Shown here: one piece after another, positions 7,862 through 16,197 of the stretch
How the letters are laid out: each line of letters begins with the position of its first letter
Position numbering within the stretch: position 1 is the first letter of the stretch
Assembly: GCA_937937585.1 (NCBI GenBank)
Contig: CALDCB010000008.1
Span: 352,538 to 416,537 of the forward strand
Direction of reading: 5' to 3'
From: an uncultured Coriobacteriaceae bacterium
GTDB lineage: Bacteria > Actinomycetota > Coriobacteriia > Coriobacteriales > Eggerthellaceae
Length of the DNA stretch: 64,000 bases
Notes under the pieces: model-generated
The model's database searches: none
Told to the model about the DNA's origin: nothing
The model's input: only the letters and a program-made list of their open reading frames with translations
Translations under genes and position numbers: made by a program

Positions 7862-7894
7862 GAATCCCGCACCTGCTTTGCAGATACGGGATTC
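7862..7894 (-). terminator. Terminator-like hairpin after the second dsrMK module
   Basis: The minus-strand stem GAATCCCG...CGGGATTC has an additional paired CTGC/GCAG core, followed by TTGCATTC. The stem is strong but the U-tract is poor. It separates the upstream module from the dsrAB promoter region. Confidence 0.6.
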
Positions 7895-7940
7895 GTTGAT
7901 TGCAGACGAGACCGTCTATGCTCTGAGCCTAGAGCCTTTA

Positions 7941-8069
7941 GGCTACGCGGTCCGCTCGTTCCGAGGTTTCGGTCTGTTGGCGGCTGTCGCCGCACTTCCG
8001 AGGAAGCGCGCTCGGCCGCACACGTCCGCTGCCTAAAACTTTGGGCTACGCGGCCCGCTCGTTCCGAGG
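7941..8069. repeat. Imperfect 103-bp-spaced direct repeat in the 3' region of dsrK-like gene
   Basis: A 26-base block (GGCTACGCGG.CCGCTCGTTC...) occurs at 7941-7966 and again at 8044-8069 with one mismatch. A second shared block, CGTCCGCTGCCTA, occurs near 8025 and at about 8075, the latter covering the stop of the dsrK-like gene. This looks like a decayed tandem duplication of the gene end. Confidence 0.6.
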
Positions 8070-8085
8070 AACTCGCGTCCGCTGC

Positions 8086-9699
8086 CTAGTCCTGCAGGAA
8101 CTCGAGGTACGGGGTCTCGGTGGAGACCAGAGCGTTGACCATAAGGTCGACAAGGCCGCCATACTGAACGTTGTACTTGGCGGTTGCCTTGTAAACGCCC
8201 AGGATATCGCGGATGGTTCCCTTGCAGTTCGAGCACGGAGCACAAACGAACTTGGGGATATCCGGGTTCTCGAACTCGTCGCCAAAAGCGTTGATGATCT
8301 GCTCGAACTTCTTACGTGCGCTGACCTTGTTCTTGAAGTCAGAGAAGTTGTAAGAGTGCATGATTGCGAAGCCGGAGCCACCACCGCAGCAGTAGTTGTC
8401 GACGCCGTGCGGAGTCATCTCGCGGAACTGCGGAGCAATGGCACGGATGATCTCGCGCTGAGGCTCGACGATGCCCATCTGACGAACGATGTTGCAGGGG
8501 TCATGCAGCGTGACCGGGAAGTTGTTCTTGCTGGGGTCGAACTTGAGCTTGCCGTCGCGAACCAGCTGCGCCATAAGGGGCAGGAAGCTCTCTACCGGGG
8601 GATGATCCTCGGGATTGGCCATACGGTCACCGCTGATGGCAAGGCTCTTGTGCATGTGGCCGCACTCACCGATGACGATGCGTTTGACGCCGAGCTTCTT
8701 GGCGATCTCGTACTGCCTGGTGACGATCTTCTTGGCCTGGATGTCGTCGTACCACACGCCGTAGTTAACGCCGTCGTAGCCCATGAGCTCGGAGCTGAGG
8801 GTCCAGTTGACACCGGCCTCGTTCAGCAGGATTGCGAACGAAGTGGGGTTCTCAGGCCATGCAATGAACTCGCCTGCGTTGTGCATGAGCAGAACGTCGG
8901 CGCCTTCCTTGTCGATGGGGAACTCGATCTTGCGACCGGTCAGATCCTCCATGTCCTCCTGAAGGAACTCGACGTTGTCCCTGAATGCAGCAGGAGTCAT
9001 ACGAGTGGTGGAGCCGACCTTCAGCTGAAGCTCGGTGCCGTCCTTGTGAACGGGCGACGGAGCGATGCCCATTTCCTGCGAGAAGATCTTGCGGATCTCG
9101 CGGGCGGCAAGGCCGTTGTCCAGGCCCATGGGGCAGGTCTGAGCGCAGCGACGGCAAACGTTGCAGCGGTAAGCCATCTCACCAAGACGAGCAACGGTCT
9201 CCCAATCGAGATCGATGTCGGCGCCGACGAAGCTGCCCAGCAGCTTGCCGGACTTGGTGAAGTAGCGCTTATAGATGCGACGAAGCACGTCAACGCGGTA
9301 GCTGGGGCGATAGATCTCGTCGCCGTTGCTTGCCTCATAGATATGGCATGCAGAAGAGCAAGTGTTGCACTTCGCGCAGAACTCCATGTTCAGCATAAGG
9401 GGCTGGATGGCGTTCTTGTTGGAATCCTGGAAGAGCTTCTCGAGGCCGCTCAGGAAGCTTTTGACGAAAGCCTGCTCTTCCTCTTTGGTCTCGGGACGCT
9501 TAAGGCCGTCAAGAGCGATGAAGCCGTCGAGCGATGCGCAATGCTCCTTGGCCCACTCTTCCTTCATGGGCTTCCAGTCGGGCTCGAGGCCGTTGGTGTC
9601 GTACGGTGCGGGCAACGGCTTCAGGTCGTCGACCGGCGAAAGGATGTCAACCTTCTTGGAAATGTCGCGAGGACGAAGGTGCTTGGTGTTGACGGACAT
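8086..9699 (-). CDS. Second DsrK-type HdrD-like iron-sulfur protein
   Basis: This 537-residue paralogue of DsrK has two ferredoxin motifs (CAKCNTCSSAC and CRRCAQTCPMG) and a complete C-terminal CCG domain (HDPCN, YCCGGGSG, CAPCSNC). Unlike the DsrK at 825-2456, it keeps the final CxxC. It pairs with a NarI-like cytochrome b three bases upstream, so the two make a simple menaquinone-linked DsrMK-type module with no haem c or DsrO/P partners visible. Such modules are thought to exchange electrons between menaquinol and a thiol/disulfide carrier such as DsrC. Whether it serves DsrC or another substrate is unknown. Confidence 0.9.
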   Translation of the reverse strand: MSVNTKHLRPRDISKKVDILSPVDDLKPLPAPYDTNGLEPDWKPMKEEWAKEHCASLDGFIALDGLKRPETKEEEQAFVKSFLSGLEKLFQDSNKNAIQPLMLNMEFCAKCNTCSSACHIYEASNGDEIYRPSYRVDVLRRIYKRYFTKSGKLLGSFVGADIDLDWETVARLGEMAYRCNVCRRCAQTCPMGLDNGLAAREIRKIFSQEMGIAPSPVHKDGTELQLKVGSTTRMTPAAFRDNVEFLQEDMEDLTGRKIEFPIDKEGADVLLMHNAGEFIAWPENPTSFAILLNEAGVNWTLSSELMGYDGVNYGVWYDDIQAKKIVTRQYEIAKKLGVKRIVIGECGHMHKSLAISGDRMANPEDHPPVESFLPLMAQLVRDGKLKFDPSKNNFPVTLHDPCNIVRQMGIVEPQREIIRAIAPQFREMTPHGVDNYCCGGGSGFAIMHSYNFSDFKNKVSARKKFEQIINAFGDEFENPDIPKFVCAPCSNCKGTIRDILGVYKATAKYNVQYGGLVDLMVNALVSTETPYLEFLQD

Positions 9700-9702
9700 T
9701 GA

Positions 9703-10554
9703 CTACTCCTCCGAATCTTTAGCCGGGGCGGGCTGGCAGTGCGGCGCGGACCACTTGGTGGTGACCGGCTGGGCAGCAGCGGCCTTCATCTTCTTCTCGG
9801 TTGCGGAACCAACCAGGTTGGGGTTGTTGTCCCAGAAGACCGAACGGAAGCAGAAGAACTTGCCAGCGTAATGGCCCATCTTGCTGATGGGGATGTAGAT
9901 CATGAGAGCGCCCATGAGCACCAGGTGAACCAGGACGATGGGTGCGATGTTGGCAGCATTAAGGGTAAGGACCTGATGCGCAACGGTGAACACGTCGTAG
10001 TTCATCCAGCAGTAGATGCCGGTGATCAGAACGACCAAGATGGCGATGAGGTTGAAGTATTCCTCAGGCGTGGTGAACACGCGGAGATCCTCACGAGTGA
10101 TGCGCTGGATGAGCAGGATTGCAGCGCCGATGGTGGTCATGGCGAAGCCAAGGATGCCGACGAAGCTCATGACGGCGACAACCCAGTCAATGGGCCAGAA
10201 TGCCGGGACGAACAGAACGAAGGACCATGCGAGCATGATATAGATGCCGAAGTGGAACATGAACGAAGGAACCCACATGCCGCGCTGGCTGATGAACAGC
10301 TTACGGATGAAGATCATTTCCTTCATGACGTCGATCATCTCGGCAGCGTGATCGACCTTGCGCTCCTTGGTCCACCACTCGTCTTCCTCGTAGAACGATC
10401 CGCCGTAAACCCCGCGCCCAGACTCCTTGGGGATGGGGTACAGATCGAAACGAGAATGAGTGGACCACTTAGCGTACTTTGCGAACTTCGCGGCGCTCAG
10501 GGCGAGGAAGCCGATAAGCGCTACGAGCACAAAGACGAATACCAATGTATTCAT
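9703..10554 (-). CDS. Second DsrM-type membrane cytochrome b
   Basis: This 283-residue protein has about five or six hydrophobic segments and NarI-type histidines (FMFHFGIY, FTVAHQVL, VLVHLVLM, KMGHYAG). The N-terminal hydrophobic segment is followed by a long polar stretch before the next helices. It is the partner of the HdrD-like protein downstream. The start has a very strong purine-rich ribosome site (AAGGGGGG). A small perfect hairpin, GGTTCC/GGAACC (about 10564-10580), lies just upstream of that site and could modulate initiation. The gene diverges from the LysR gene across a 466-base intergenic region. Confidence 0.88.
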   Translation of the reverse strand: MNTLVFVFVLVALIGFLALSAAKFAKYAKWSTHSRFDLYPIPKESGRGVYGGSFYEEDEWWTKERKVDHAAEMIDVMKEMIFIRKLFISQRGMWVPSFMFHFGIYIMLAWSFVLFVPAFWPIDWVVAVMSFVGILGFAMTTIGAAILLIQRITREDLRVFTTPEEYFNLIAILVVLITGIYCWMNYDVFTVAHQVLTLNAANIAPIVLVHLVLMGALMIYIPISKMGHYAGKFFCFRSVFWDNNPNLVGSATEKKMKAAAAQPVTTKWSAPHCQPAPAKDSEE

Positions 10555-11020
10555 GCGAACCCCCCTTGGTTCCTTGGCGGAACCTCTCTCTTTCTTCCAC
10601 CAGTTGCCTTGTAAACACGCAAAAATGCGTATTCAACCATAATACAGCTAACTATAAATTACGGATATGACGCGACACTGTAAAATGCAAATCGATAATC
10701 GCACCATAAACGGCGGCTATGCGGCACTTAAAGGCGAGTAACCCCACGTTCAGCACCTGAACCGCATATCCCCAGCTTTGTGAGCAAATCGTAAGCAATT
10801 GAAAAAAATGCTTCTGATAGTGAGACGCGATTAACAACCTCTGTGATAAGATACTTTTATACCCATAAGGTTTTCTAATGCCTCTTGAATCGGGCCTCAT
10901 CGCTCCCCTGAAAGGCATCCGGAAAAGCACGTGGGCTTTGCGTATCTTTCGGAAGAGCGTCCAGGTCGTTTGAGAACGCACGCTGACGCGCCTCCCTGCG
11001 AGAAAGCGAAGTGCGGTTCA
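10555..11020. other. Divergent intergenic region between the second dsrMK module and lysR
   Basis: This is a 466-base AT-rich stretch with no convincing gene. On the minus strand TATTAT and TATAGT hexamers near 10640-10655 could be -10 boxes for the cytochrome gene. On the plus strand TTAACA (about 10831) with TTTTAT 18 bases later could serve lysR. TGCAAATCGATAATCGCA near 10687 is roughly palindromic. The divergent layout is the classical arrangement for a LysR regulator controlling its neighbour. Confidence 0.5.
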
Positions 11021-11974
11021 ATGAGTTCTATCGAGCAATTTACCGTATTCAAAGAGGTTGCCGACACCGGCAGCATCACCCAGGCATCGAAGCGCCTGTT
11101 CATCAGCCAACCCAGCGTCAGCGTCCAAATCCAAAACCTCGAGCACGAGTACGGCGCACAGCTTTTCTCGCGCACCAACCGCGGCGTCACCCTTACCGTT
11201 TTCGGCAAGATCTTGTACGACCAGGTAGTAATCGCGCTGCGCGCGGTCGAGCAAGCGAAGGACAGCATCCGCGAATATGCCGAGCGCGAAGGCCGCATCG
11301 TCCACGTCGGGGCAACCCTCACCATTGGCGAGTACCTCCTTCCCCATATGATGAGCCTCACCCATGCCGACAACTCGTCGCCTAAGTTCAACGTCAACAT
11401 CGCCAACACCAAGGCCGTCGAGCAGGGCGTTGTCGAAAGCAAACTAGGCATCGGCCTTATCGAGGGCCCCGTCAGCGATTCCGAAGACATCGAAGCACAT
11501 CAGTTCTGGGCCGACGAACTTGTCGTCATCGTGCCGTTCCATCATCGTTGGGCGGGCATGGGTGAAATCGACTACGACGAATTCGTTCAAGAGAAGTTCA
11601 TCTCGCGCGAGAAGGGTTCGGGCACGCGCAAGGTCATGGAGGATGCCCTTTCCGCATGCGACTTCGATCCCAAGAAAATCAACACCATCATGGAGTTGAA
11701 CTCCACTCAGTCCATCAAAGAGGCCGTCATGGCGGGTCTTGGCGTTTCCATCCTGTCGGAACTTACCATTCAGGAAGAATGCCGCCTGAAGCGCCTGTCC
11801 ACGCTGCGCATCAAGAACTGCCGCCTCGAGCGCCCGCTCAACGTCATCACCAACGTGAACGCGCGCCTTACCTCCGAGGAGCAATGGTTCCTGCAGCAAA
11901 TCAGCAACCGCGAGGTCATCGAGAAGATCGTCCCGAAGCCCTGCGACTGCTGCGGCGACACCTGTAGTGCTTAG
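11021..11974 (+). CDS. LysR-family regulator with cysteine-rich C-terminus
   Basis: This is a 317-residue LysR-type transcriptional regulator. The start is placed at 11021 (MSSIEQFTVF) because the family's helix-turn-helix begins there; 30 extra upstream codons are possible but unlike the family. The HTH covers about residues 1-60 (DTGSITQASKRLFISQPSVSVQIQNLE) and the effector-binding domain follows. It most resembles CysL/CysB-type regulators of sulfur metabolism, an inference from overall pattern and location. It is divergent from the second dsrMK module and close to dsrAB. The last 13 residues contain CDCCGDTC, unusual for the family and a possible metal- or thiol-sensing tail. Confidence 0.92.
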   Translation: MSSIEQFTVFKEVADTGSITQASKRLFISQPSVSVQIQNLEHEYGAQLFSRTNRGVTLTVFGKILYDQVVIALRAVEQAKDSIREYAEREGRIVHVGATLTIGEYLLPHMMSLTHADNSSPKFNVNIANTKAVEQGVVESKLGIGLIEGPVSDSEDIEAHQFWADELVVIVPFHHRWAGMGEIDYDEFVQEKFISREKGSGTRKVMEDALSACDFDPKKINTIMELNSTQSIKEAVMAGLGVSILSELTIQEECRLKRLSTLRIKNCRLERPLNVITNVNARLTSEEQWFLQQISNREVIEKIVPKPCDCCGDTCSA

Positions 11975-12004
11975 GTGAAGCAAGCCTTCTGATTCCGCGA
12001 AGAT

Positions 12005-12040
12005 AAGCCCTTCGAACCATCCGGTTCGAAGGGCTTTGTT
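12005..12040 (+). terminator. Terminator after lysR
   Basis: A perfect 14-bp stem (12005-12018 with 12023-12036), with a 4-base loop and a TTTGTT tail, begins 31 bases past the lysR stop. Confidence 0.88.
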
Positions 12041-12076
12041 ATGCTTTCAAGCATGATACGGAAAGGAATCGCCATA

Positions 12077-12745
12077 GTGCGCGGTATGTTCGCATTCGCC
12101 TTTGCTTGCGTGGTCACGGTGGCGTTGTTCATCGTCATCACGAATCTTGTCGTGCTCATTTCCACGAAATCAAGCATTATCAGCGAGGACGACGCCACGC
12201 TGACCCACAAGTCGGACGCCATCTTGGTTTTGGGCGCGTCGGTTTACGCCGACGGCACGCCCTCGGGCATCCTGCAGGACCGTCTGAACGAGGCCGCTCG
12301 CCTTTACTTCGCCGGTGACGCACCGCGCATCATCGTCAGCGGCGACGGGCGCCAAACCTCATACAACGAACCCGCAGCCATGAAGGAATACCTGATCGGG
12401 CTTGGTATTCCCAGCTCGGCGATCTTCTGCGACCGTGCGGGCTATTCAACTTATGACAGCTCGTATCGCGCGCGCTATATCTTCAACTGCTCCTCGCTTA
12501 TCATCGTCACGCAGTCCTACCACCTGCCCCGCGCCCTGTACTCTGCGCGCGGCTTGGGAATCGACGCCGTGGGCGTGCCGTCGAACGGCGGCCCCTACGC
12601 AAATCAGAGCTACTATGACCTGCGCGAGATCCCTGCGCGCACCAAGGACTTCATCTACACGCTGGCGAAGAAGACCAGCGCGATCTTGGGTGAGCCCGTC
12701 AGCCTTGCGCAATCGGGCGACGTGACGAACGACCACCGCATCTAG
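12077..12745 (+). CDS. YdcF/SanA-like DUF218 membrane protein
   Basis: The protein is 222 residues from a GTG start at 12077, chosen because GGAAAGGAA lies eight bases upstream. The ATG at 12041 begins inside the U-tract of the lysR terminator, so the longer form is unlikely. An N-terminal membrane helix (FAFACVVTVALFIVITNLVVLI region) is followed by a DUF218 domain with the family motifs LVLGASVYADGTPS, IIVSGDGR, Y..EP..M, DRAGYSTYDS and QSYHLPRAL. SanA, ElyC and YdcF proteins of this family act in envelope or peptidoglycan-precursor biology, but the reaction is not settled. It stands alone between two terminators. Confidence 0.85.
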   Translation: MRGMFAFAFACVVTVALFIVITNLVVLISTKSSIISEDDATLTHKSDAILVLGASVYADGTPSGILQDRLNEAARLYFAGDAPRIIVSGDGRQTSYNEPAAMKEYLIGLGIPSSAIFCDRAGYSTYDSSYRARYIFNCSSLIIVTQSYHLPRALYSARGLGIDAVGVPSNGGPYANQSYYDLREIPARTKDFIYTLAKKTSAILGEPVSLAQSGDVTNDHRI

Positions 12746-12881
12746 CGGGAAGGGCTTGCAGGGCGGCGTGTCTGCCGCCGTTTGCGATTGCCGTAACGAG
12801 CGCGAACGGCACCCTCCCCCCTGCGGCAACAGGCACTCAAGCCGCGCGCCTCAGGTAAACGCGCCCCACACGGCAAACAAG

Positions 12882-12923
12882 AAACCCGCCCAATCAGCGC
12901 GAACTACGCGATCGGGCGGGTTT
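12882..12923. terminator. Bidirectional terminator between the DUF218 gene and tatA
   Basis: AAACCCGCCCAATC (12882-12895) pairs with GATCGGGCGGGTTT (12910-12923), with one G-U pair. T-rich sequence follows on both strands. It lies 31 bases beyond the tatA stop. Confidence 0.8.
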
Positions 12924-12954
12924 TCCATTGCAAGATGCTTCTCAGTTGAAAAGA

Positions 12955-13278
12955 CTACTTGGTTGCCTCTTCGGCTTCCTTGTCAGCCTCTTCCTGGGCG
13001 ACTTCCTCAACTTCCTCGGCATCGTCTTCAACAGGCTCGGCCTTCTTAACGACCTTCTTGACCTTCTTGGGGGCCTCCTCGGCTTCCTCAACCTCGGCCC
13101 TCACAGCCTCTTCCTGCTGAGCAGCCTCCTCGGCGCCCTCCTTCATACCGGAGCGCAGGTTCTTGATGCCAGAGCCCATGGCCTTACCAAGCTTTGGAAG
13201 GTTCTTTGGGCCGAAGATAAGCAGAATGACAACCAGGATGATGATGAGTTCGGGCATGCCCAATCCGAAGATTTTCAT
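12955..13278 (-). CDS. tatA: TatA/TatB family twin-arginine translocase subunit
   Basis: This 107-residue protein has a short N-terminus, one membrane helix (about residues 9-23), the family's FGPKNLPKLGKAMG amphipathic hinge and an acidic, Lys/Glu/Ala-rich soluble tail. TatA oligomers form the passage for folded proteins bearing RR signals. In this window DsrO and the protein at 31760 carry such signals. The start has a strong ribosome site (AAGGAGGC). tatC is not visible here. TatA versus TatB cannot be settled from sequence alone; FGP at the hinge favours TatA. Confidence 0.93.
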   Translation of the reverse strand: MKIFGLGMPELIIILVVILLIFGPKNLPKLGKAMGSGIKNLRSGMKEGAEEAAQQEEAVRAEVEEAEEAPKKVKKVVKKAEPVEDDAEEVEEVAQEEADKEAEEATK

Positions 13279-13328
13279 ATAGTGCCTCCTTGCGGGGTGT
13301 AGCGCATTCGAATGCGCGTCTTCGGTTC

Positions 13329-13381
13329 ATTATACGGTTCGGCAGGCCGATGAGAATGCTTTTCCATACGACCTGCCGAAC
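13329..13381 (-). promoter_or_regulatory. Likely tatA promoter overlapped by a long inverted repeat
   Basis: On the minus strand TATAAT (plus-strand ATTATA, 13329-13334) lies 50 bases before the tatA start. Immediately upstream, GTTCGGCAGG (13337-13346) and CCTGCCGAAC (13372-13381) form a perfect 10-bp inverted repeat flanking the expected -35 region. No U-tract follows, so it is not a normal leuS terminator. An operator is possible. Confidence 0.5.
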
Positions 13382-13432
13382 ACATTGACGGCGCCTTTAC
13401 ATGCAACGCCGCAGATCACGGTAAACCGACCG

Positions 13433-15991
13433 TTATTTCACAACGATGTTGACCAAACGACCGGGGACGATGATGACCTTCTTGATCTCCTTGCCGTCAA
13501 GCGAGTCGCCCATGATCTTCATGGCCTCGTCCTGGATCTCGTCCTTCGAAGCGTCGGCTGCAACCTTGATATGCATCTTGACCTTGCCGTTCACCTGAAC
13601 AGCCAGCTCAACCTCATCGGCCTTTGCCTGCTCGGGATCGAACGTGGGCCAAGCCTGCTCGCTGATGGAGCCCGTGCCTTCAAGAACGTCGGACCACAGT
13701 TCCTCGGCGAAATGAGGCGCGATCGGAGCGATAAGCTTCACCAGGACATCGGCAATCTCGCGCGAGAACTGCGCATCACGATCGTCGACGGACGCAACAC
13801 GCAGGTAATCGCCTGCGGCGTTGACCAGCTCCATGATGGCAGCGATGGCGGTGTTGAAGTTGTCGCGATCGAAGTCATTCGCAACCTTCTCGACGATGCG
13901 GTGACGCTCGCGCTTCAGAATCTTCGCGGCCTCGGCGACCTTAGCGGAATCGGCACCGGCTTGGAACAGGGTTTCCTCGTCAGCCTTGCCAACCAGATCG
14001 TTCACGACGCGCCACAAACGGTTCAGGAACTTGTACATGCCGGCCAAGCCGTCCTCGTTCCACAGCAGCTCCTTGTCGGGCGGAGCCATGAACAGGATGT
14101 ATGCGCGAACCGCGTCGGCGCCATAAGCAGCGATCATGTCCTCGGGAGCGATGACGTTGCCCTTGGATTTGGACATGACGTCGCCGTGCTCGTCGAGAAC
14201 CATGCCCTGGCACAGAAGGTTCTTGAAGGGCTCGTCGCACTCAAGCATGCCTTCGTCGCGTAGCACCTTGGTGAAGAAACGGCTGTACAGCAAGTGCAGG
14301 ATGGCATGCTCGATGCCGCCGATGTACTTGTCAACGGGCATCCAGGCGTTTGCCTTGGCGCTGTCGAAAGGCGCCTGCTCGTTGTGCGGATCGGTATAGC
14401 GCATGTAGTACCAGCTAGAGCACGTGAACGTGTCCATGGTGTCGGTCTCGCGACGAGCGGGCTTGCCGCATTTCGGGCACGTGCAGTTCACGAAGCCCTC
14501 GTGCGTGGCCAGCGTCTCGCCAGCGGCAAGATCGATGTCCTCGGGAAGAAGAACCGGCAGGTCTTCCTCGGGAACGGGCACGACACCGCAGTCGTCGCAA
14601 TAAATGGCCGGGATGGGGTTGCCCCAATAACGCTGGCGGCTGATGAGCCAGTCGCGCAGACGGAACATGACCTGCCTATGGCCGCGGCCGATCTCCTCGA
14701 GATACGCCACGACGGCATCCTCGCCCTCGGAATGCTTGCCGCCCGTAAGGCCGGTGAAGCGGCCGGACTGGACCAGACGGCCCTCGGCCTCCATGGCCTG
14801 TTCCCAGTCGACGCTGGTGACGACGCGATTCTGCTCGTCCTTCAGCTGCTCGTACAGCGGGTCATCGTCGCCCAAGATGATGGGGATGATGGGCAGGTCG
14901 TACTTCTTGGCGAACTCGAAGTCACGCTGGTCGCCGCAGGGGACGGCCATGACCGCGCCAGTGCCGTAGTCGGCGACGATGTAGTCGGCAACCCAGACGG
15001 GCACCTTCTCGCCGTTGACCGGGTTCACAACGTAACGACCGGTGAACGCACCATGCTTTTCCTTGTTGCCCTGAGCGCGCTCGACCGCGGTGATCTTCTT
15101 GGCGTTCTCGACAACCTCCATGACGGCTTCTTCGTACTGCGTGCCCTTGACCAGGTCGGCAAGGATTTTGCTTTCAGGGGCAAGCAGGAAGAAGCTACAG
15201 CCGAACAGCGTGTCGGCACGCGTGGTGAACACGGTGATCAGCTGGTCTTCGGTGGGCTCTTGCGGAACGGAACCGTCGGCGTCGCACAAGGTGAACGTGA
15301 CCTCGGCGCCTTCGGAGCGGCCGATCCAGTTGGCCTGCTGCTGCTTGACGCGCTCGGGCCAGCCATCAAGCTGATCGAGGTCGTCCAAAAGCTCCTGTGC
15401 GTAATCGGTGATCTTGAAGTACCACTGCGTAAGATCGCGCTTCTCGACCTCGCTGTCGCAACGCCAGCAGCGGCCCTCGGTGACCTGCTCGTTGGCAAGA
15501 ACAGTGCCGCAGCTGGGGCACCAATTCACCGGCGAGTTGCGGCGCTCGACCAAACCGCGCTTCCAGAACTGCTCGAAAATCCACTGGCCCCAGCGATAAT
15601 ACTCGGGGTCGCAAGCGACGACGGTACGGTCCCAGTCGTACGAGAAGCCCATGCGCTTGAAGCTGGCCTTCTGCGTCTCAATATTGGCATACGTCCACTT
15701 TGCGGGATGACTGTGATGCTTGATGGCTGCGTTCTCGGCGGGGAGGCCGAACGCGTCCCAACCCATGGGATGAAGCACGTCGAAGCCCTGCATGCGGCTG
15801 TAGCGAGCAATGACGTCGCCGATGGTGTAGTTACGGACATGACCCATGTGGATGTCACCCGAGGGGTACGGGAACATCTCAAGGACGTATTTTTTGGGGC
15901 GGTCGTCGCCCTCACGCACCTGGTTGATGCCCGACTCTTCCCACGCCTTCTGCCAACGCGGCTCGATCTCGTGCGGATTGTAAGCTTTCAT
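13433..15991 (-). CDS. leuS: Leucyl-tRNA synthetase
   Basis: This 852-residue class I aminoacyl-tRNA synthetase charges tRNA-Leu. The HIGH-type motif is HMGH near residue 49 and the KMSKS loop is MSKSKGN near residue 616. The CP1 editing domain lies between them, with zinc-binding cysteines (CPSCG; CWRCDSE) and a second pair (CDDCG; CPKCG) in the inserted zinc domain. The C-terminus ends in the anticodon-binding and C-terminal domains typical of bacterial LeuS. The length is normal. Confidence 0.98.
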   Translation of the reverse strand: MKAYNPHEIEPRWQKAWEESGINQVREGDDRPKKYVLEMFPYPSGDIHMGHVRNYTIGDVIARYSRMQGFDVLHPMGWDAFGLPAENAAIKHHSHPAKWTYANIETQKASFKRMGFSYDWDRTVVACDPEYYRWGQWIFEQFWKRGLVERRNSPVNWCPSCGTVLANEQVTEGRCWRCDSEVEKRDLTQWYFKITDYAQELLDDLDQLDGWPERVKQQQANWIGRSEGAEVTFTLCDADGSVPQEPTEDQLITVFTTRADTLFGCSFFLLAPESKILADLVKGTQYEEAVMEVVENAKKITAVERAQGNKEKHGAFTGRYVVNPVNGEKVPVWVADYIVADYGTGAVMAVPCGDQRDFEFAKKYDLPIIPIILGDDDPLYEQLKDEQNRVVTSVDWEQAMEAEGRLVQSGRFTGLTGGKHSEGEDAVVAYLEEIGRGHRQVMFRLRDWLISRQRYWGNPIPAIYCDDCGVVPVPEEDLPVLLPEDIDLAAGETLATHEGFVNCTCPKCGKPARRETDTMDTFTCSSWYYMRYTDPHNEQAPFDSAKANAWMPVDKYIGGIEHAILHLLYSRFFTKVLRDEGMLECDEPFKNLLCQGMVLDEHGDVMSKSKGNVIAPEDMIAAYGADAVRAYILFMAPPDKELLWNEDGLAGMYKFLNRLWRVVNDLVGKADEETLFQAGADSAKVAEAAKILKRERHRIVEKVANDFDRDNFNTAIAAIMELVNAAGDYLRVASVDDRDAQFSREIADVLVKLIAPIAPHFAEELWSDVLEGTGSISEQAWPTFDPEQAKADEVELAVQVNGKVKMHIKVAADASKDEIQDEAMKIMGDSLDGKEIKKVIIVPGRLVNIVVK

Positions 15992-16090
15992 GTGATCTCT
16001 TGTCTTTCCCGGCGTGAGGCCAAATCGAGGTTCATCTTTTGAAACCCCTGTTCAGCGCAGTTTGCCGATCTTCCGCTGTCGAATGTTCCT

Positions 16091-16096
16091 ATTATA
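16091..16096 (-). promoter_or_regulatory. Possible -10 box for leuS
   Basis: A perfect TATAAT on the minus strand lies about 100 bases upstream of the leuS start. No convincing -35 box was found. Confidence 0.35.
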
Positions 16097-16197
16097 GTGA
16101 GAATCGCGCCCGACGCACCATGAACCCCGCGCCCGTCCGTAAAATTTCGCATAGTCGGTATCTGCGAATGGAAGACCCGCGACGGAAAGCCGGCGAG

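Noticed and set aside
7482..8085. tRNA or other structured RNA gene upstream of dsrAB
   Set aside because: No T-loop motif or cloverleaf pairing; the pairing seen fits dyads and a terminator.
8041..9702. 553-codon plus-strand frame
   Set aside because: It is an antisense shadow of the second dsrK-type gene, which has clear Fe-S motifs.
14294..16042. 582-codon plus-strand frame
   Set aside because: It is antisense to leuS, which has intact synthetase motifs.
15992..16197. T-box leader upstream of leuS
   Set aside because: No T-box sequence or specifier stem-loop arrangement is visible; only a -10 box.
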